A DNA stretch of 64,000 nt from Georhizobium profundi (GTDB lineage: Bacteria; Pseudomonadota; Alphaproteobacteria; Rhizobiales; Rhizobiaceae). Where the stretch lies: the NCBI RefSeq assembly GCF_003952725.1, contig NZ_CP032509.1, positions 2,566,001 through 2,630,000 on the forward strand. The letters are read 5' to 3'. Positions 62,901 to 64,000 of the stretch are shown in pieces. Position 1 is the stretch's first letter. Every line of letters starts with the position of its first letter. Made by a program: the position numbers and the translations under genes. The notes beneath the pieces are model-generated. The model did not search any database, was not told the DNA's origin, and saw only the letters and a list, made by a program, of their open reading frames with translations.

Positions 62901-64000
62901 CGTCCTGGTCGTTCAGCGCCGAGATCAACTTCACTCAGAATTCAAACGTCTCGAACTTCAAGAATCCGTGGGTCGCTCGTTTCAATCCCGGCGGCGGAAC
63001 GGGCTATGCGGCCTTTATCTCCAAGCGCTTTCCTGTCGAGAGCGGCAAGGAGTATCAGCAGATTTGCGACCTGTGGCGCGCGGCTGCTGGCACCTCGACA
63101 GCGTGGATCCGGTTCAACTGGTATGACGCCTATGGTGCTCAAGTCGGGGCAGGCTACTCGACGACGTTCAGCGGGTCGGTTCCGGCCGGTGTCACACGTT
63201 ACGAGTCGACGCTCGTGCCGCCGGCCACGGCAGCGTATGCGACTTTCGCGGTCTACTTCCTCCGGCAGGATACGACGGCCCAGACCAACATCGTCTACAT
63301 CGGCGCCTTCCGCCGCAAGGAAGGAAACCTGATCGTCGACGGTGCGATCATCGCGGACAAGCTCGCGGCGAATGCCGTTATCGCCTCGAAGATCGCCACC
63401 AATGCGGTCACCGCCGACAAGATTGCCGCCAATGCGATTGTCGCGGGCAAGATCGCCGCGAACGCTGTGACGACGGCCACGATCGCCGCTGGAGCGGTAA
63501 CGGCAACCGAGATTGCCGCAAGCGCCATCACCGCAGCCAAGATGGCAATCGGGTTCGGTGGGAACTTCTATTACAACACCGACTTCTCGCAGGGTGCAGA
63601 CCACTGGCTGCTCAATGCCGCAAGCAGCGTCGGTGCTCAAAGCAGTTTGTCAAAAAGGTCACCCGCCGCAGACTGGGGCCGCCCGACCGGCACGCTTCAG
63701 GTCTTCCAGAACGGCACCGCGACAGACGGGTATGCCGACATCACGGCGAACCGGCCCAACGATGGCAACGGTACGTCGGGGTCGGCCAACCAACGGTTCC
63801 CGGTAAAGCCTGGAGCAACCTACGAGCTATCCGCTTACGTCTCGCTTCATCGCTGCAACGCGCAGTTCTATCTGCAATGGTACGACGCTGCGGGAAACTC
63901 CTTGAGCGCACCGAATACTGGGTTGCTGCCTGAAGGTTCGTCCGACAGCAACGCGCCTGATGCCTGGCCTCGCTATGGGGTTCGTGCTGTTGCGCCGGCG
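59936..64000 (+). CDS. Host-specificity / tail-tip protein J-like, partial
   Basis: At least 1355 aa, open to the right edge. The N-terminus has a hydrophobic stretch (GGVIATSVLGLAAGTSAFAI) and the J-type opening (SNVPASTVYGIGKVKGHRIY, YYAKWGAGDKSNTDVFVLAN). The first ~600 residues are the baseplate hub part with a fibronectin-like end (VPALIFTWDPPEDPSITQVR). After that come long stalk repeats (NAVTAxKIAA type) and carbohydrate-binding-like domains (NTSSWSF ... VESGKEYQQI ... RFNWYDAYGAQ). It should determine adsorption. ATG 59936. Confidence 0.9.
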   Translation, partial: MAIFSAIGGVIATSVLGLAAGTSAFAIASATIGGALAFGAKTLVNGYLNRRKSRNYSAVQGEVELGSNVPASTVYGIGKVKGHRIYYAKWGAGDKSNTDVFVLANGWCDGLEPYVYFYGQKHALFDNAIIGNEVRNFGVVGFENLVSIRFYDGRPGQLADQRLVDFTANLGNPWKTTSVCTGLTYVVVERFYDEKFGNGRPDWEFVLRGLREYDPRHDSTVAGGEGPQRLDDPATWVHTQNPAVHRLNYQLGVRGRVSNRTIIGEGKSLGQLDLASYFASMNVCDTPIDGKPTYQASLIVTADDDHTEVLKEFDDAMAGYALNRRGLSGVIAGAPQIPVLEITADDIDMGRAKQIKRRKSAFELYNHISGQFTSIEDQWNPASLKPIYVNADIAADGRSRQTANDLLQITDPDIAQRVNSIRYRQQRLGGKYTVPVSRRVGLKVQEGQWVESEGLEWLIVGWNCDTQFRFTLDLAETSASVYSDAGIEPGPIVVPSVPPVNPSLVSTVQNFNVIAGFEAGEDGLRVPALIFTWDPPEDPSITQVRFEYVIDPVGEIQRDAMDAPETGYYRTTKNVVSSEIYSARATITTVPDRVKTFTPWKLSAARTSDRIATVLNGAINELKLADRAVSSAKIQVAAVIQELIASNAVVASKIADLAITQQKVADNAISVNKILNGAVTAAKIQDAAITLTKFASGLRPVENFTGSLPATGNSEGRVGTLNGQLYRFTGGVWTKEVEAVDISGELVSAQIANSAVTQAKIVAAAIDASRLQNNAVTELKLAADAVTAAKLATGAVLTDKLADNAVVLAKLASNSVDAAKLVNGAVTQLKIALNSINSDRIVDGTIIETKIAGNAVTTGKIAANSVTSAEIATNAVVAGKIAAGAVTAIAIVAGAVTADAVAANAITTAKIAVAAVTANELAVGSVIAGKIAANAVTTASIAAGAVTANEIAANAVVAGKIAADSVSTREIVVSDTENLVPDSSLENTSSWSFSAEINFTQNSNVSNFKNPWVARFNPGGGTGYAAFISKRFPVESGKEYQQICDLWRAAAGTSTAWIRFNWYDAYGAQVGAGYSTTFSGSVPAGVTRYESTLVPPATAAYATFAVYFLRQDTTAQTNIVYIGAFRRKEGNLIVDGAIIADKLAANAVIASKIATNAVTADKIAANAIVAGKIAANAVTTATIAAGAVTATEIAASAITAAKMAIGFGGNFYYNTDFSQGADHWLLNAASSVGAQSSLSKRSPAADWGRPTGTLQVFQNGTATDGYADITANRPNDGNGTSGSANQRFPVKPGATYELSAYVSLHRCNAQFYLQWYDAAGNSLSAPNTGLLPEGSSDSNAPDAWPRYGVRAVAPA
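61780..63545 (+). repeat. NAVTAxKIA stalk repeats in host-specificity gene
   Basis: Protein-level repeats of about 10 residues (ANAVVAGKIA, AGAVTANEIA, SNSVDAAKLV) fill about 61780-62030, 62180-62850 and 63340-63545, separated by non-repeat domains. At DNA level the copies are degenerate, so recombination within the tract is possible but limited. The apparent minus-strand frames over them are artefacts of the periodicity. Confidence 0.8.

Larger units (their letters stand above)
27771..64000 (+). mobile_element. Siphovirus prophage (left part; right end outside window)
   Basis: From the tRNA to the right edge the genes form a coherent temperate siphophage: tyrosine integrase, CI/Cro switch with shared operators, early DNA-metabolism operon, HNH-TerS-TerL-portal-protease-HK97 capsid head module, head-tail joining genes, tail tube, frameshifted tail chaperone, tape measure and tail tip. 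At least 36 kb are present. All main packaging and tail reading frames are open, so the element may be inducible. The tail-tip order resembles gene transfer agents, but integrase, repressor and methylases mark it as a phage. Confidence 0.95.

Noticed and set aside
62248..62934. Repetitive 228-aa minus-strand protein (AAIxAVTALAA type)
   Set aside because: Mirror image of the NAVTAxKIA stalk repeats in the host-specificity gene; no start signals.
27771..64000. Gene transfer agent instead of prophage
   Set aside because: Tail order is GTA-like, but integrase at a tRNA, CI/Cro switch, methylases, replication initiator and HNH indicate a replicating temperate phage.

Overview
The window is high-GC DNA from an alphaproteobacterium, most likely of the order Hyphomicrobiales (rhizobial side). 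Evidence for this is the B12-dependent ribonucleotide reductase with tandem NrdR boxes, a PiT transporter and a phytase-like exoprotein each behind a PHO box, a class I fumarase and PccA of rhizobial type, a TadG-like protein, and GcrA and GapR homologues carried by the resident prophage. I cannot name the genus from sequence alone.

Region 1 (1-27770) is ordinary chromosome: nrdJ (runs off the left edge), a NUDIX hydrolase, pit, a phytase-like secreted protein, an SDR/AraC divergent pair, gpt plus a CinA-type protein, wrbA, a TadG-like von Willebrand protein, tRNA-Leu(UAA), an MFS carrier, an alpha/beta hydrolase, moaA, a DUF971 protein, a GGDEF protein, fumarase, an L,D-transpeptidase, gph-frmA, an XRE regulator, an EamA transporter, pccA and lipB. 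The clearest regulatory signals are two NrdR boxes 31 bp apart upstream of nrdJ, and two PHO boxes (CTGTCAY-N4-CTGTCAT), one facing each of the divergent genes pit and the phytase-like gene.

Region 2 (27771 to the right edge) is a prophage of a tailed siphovirus, inserted at the 3' end of tRNA-Leu(GAG). Its order is integrase; an accessory cassette with a proteasome-like Ntn-hydrolase; a tightly coupled leftward operon of small genes including DUF5131 (Gp37/Gp68) and DUF4326; a CI-like S24 repressor flanked on both sides by pairs of a 14-bp operator (ATACCTATGCGTAT type); a Cro-like gene; a phage tRNA with anticodon CAU and initiator-like features; an early operon with GcrA-like, GapR-like, ParB/MT-A70 methylase, C5 cytosine methylase, a replication-initiator-like protein with an internal iteron array, and a NusG-like factor; then HNH, TerS, TerL, portal, S49 protease, HK97-type capsid, head-tail joining genes, tail tube, a tail chaperone with a -1 slippery heptamer in the correct phase, tape measure, and a tail tip in gene-transfer-agent-like order ending in a large host-specificity protein that runs off the right edge.

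The structural and regulatory modules look intact, with one exception: a small frameshifted gene between HNH and terS. Two genes inside the late region point backwards (a lipoprotein and a 58-aa protein) and look like morons that could be expressed in the lysogen. The most unusual items are the Ntn-hydrolase cassette, the initiator-like phage tRNA, the intragenic iterons and the C5 methylase with eight tandem recognition-like units.
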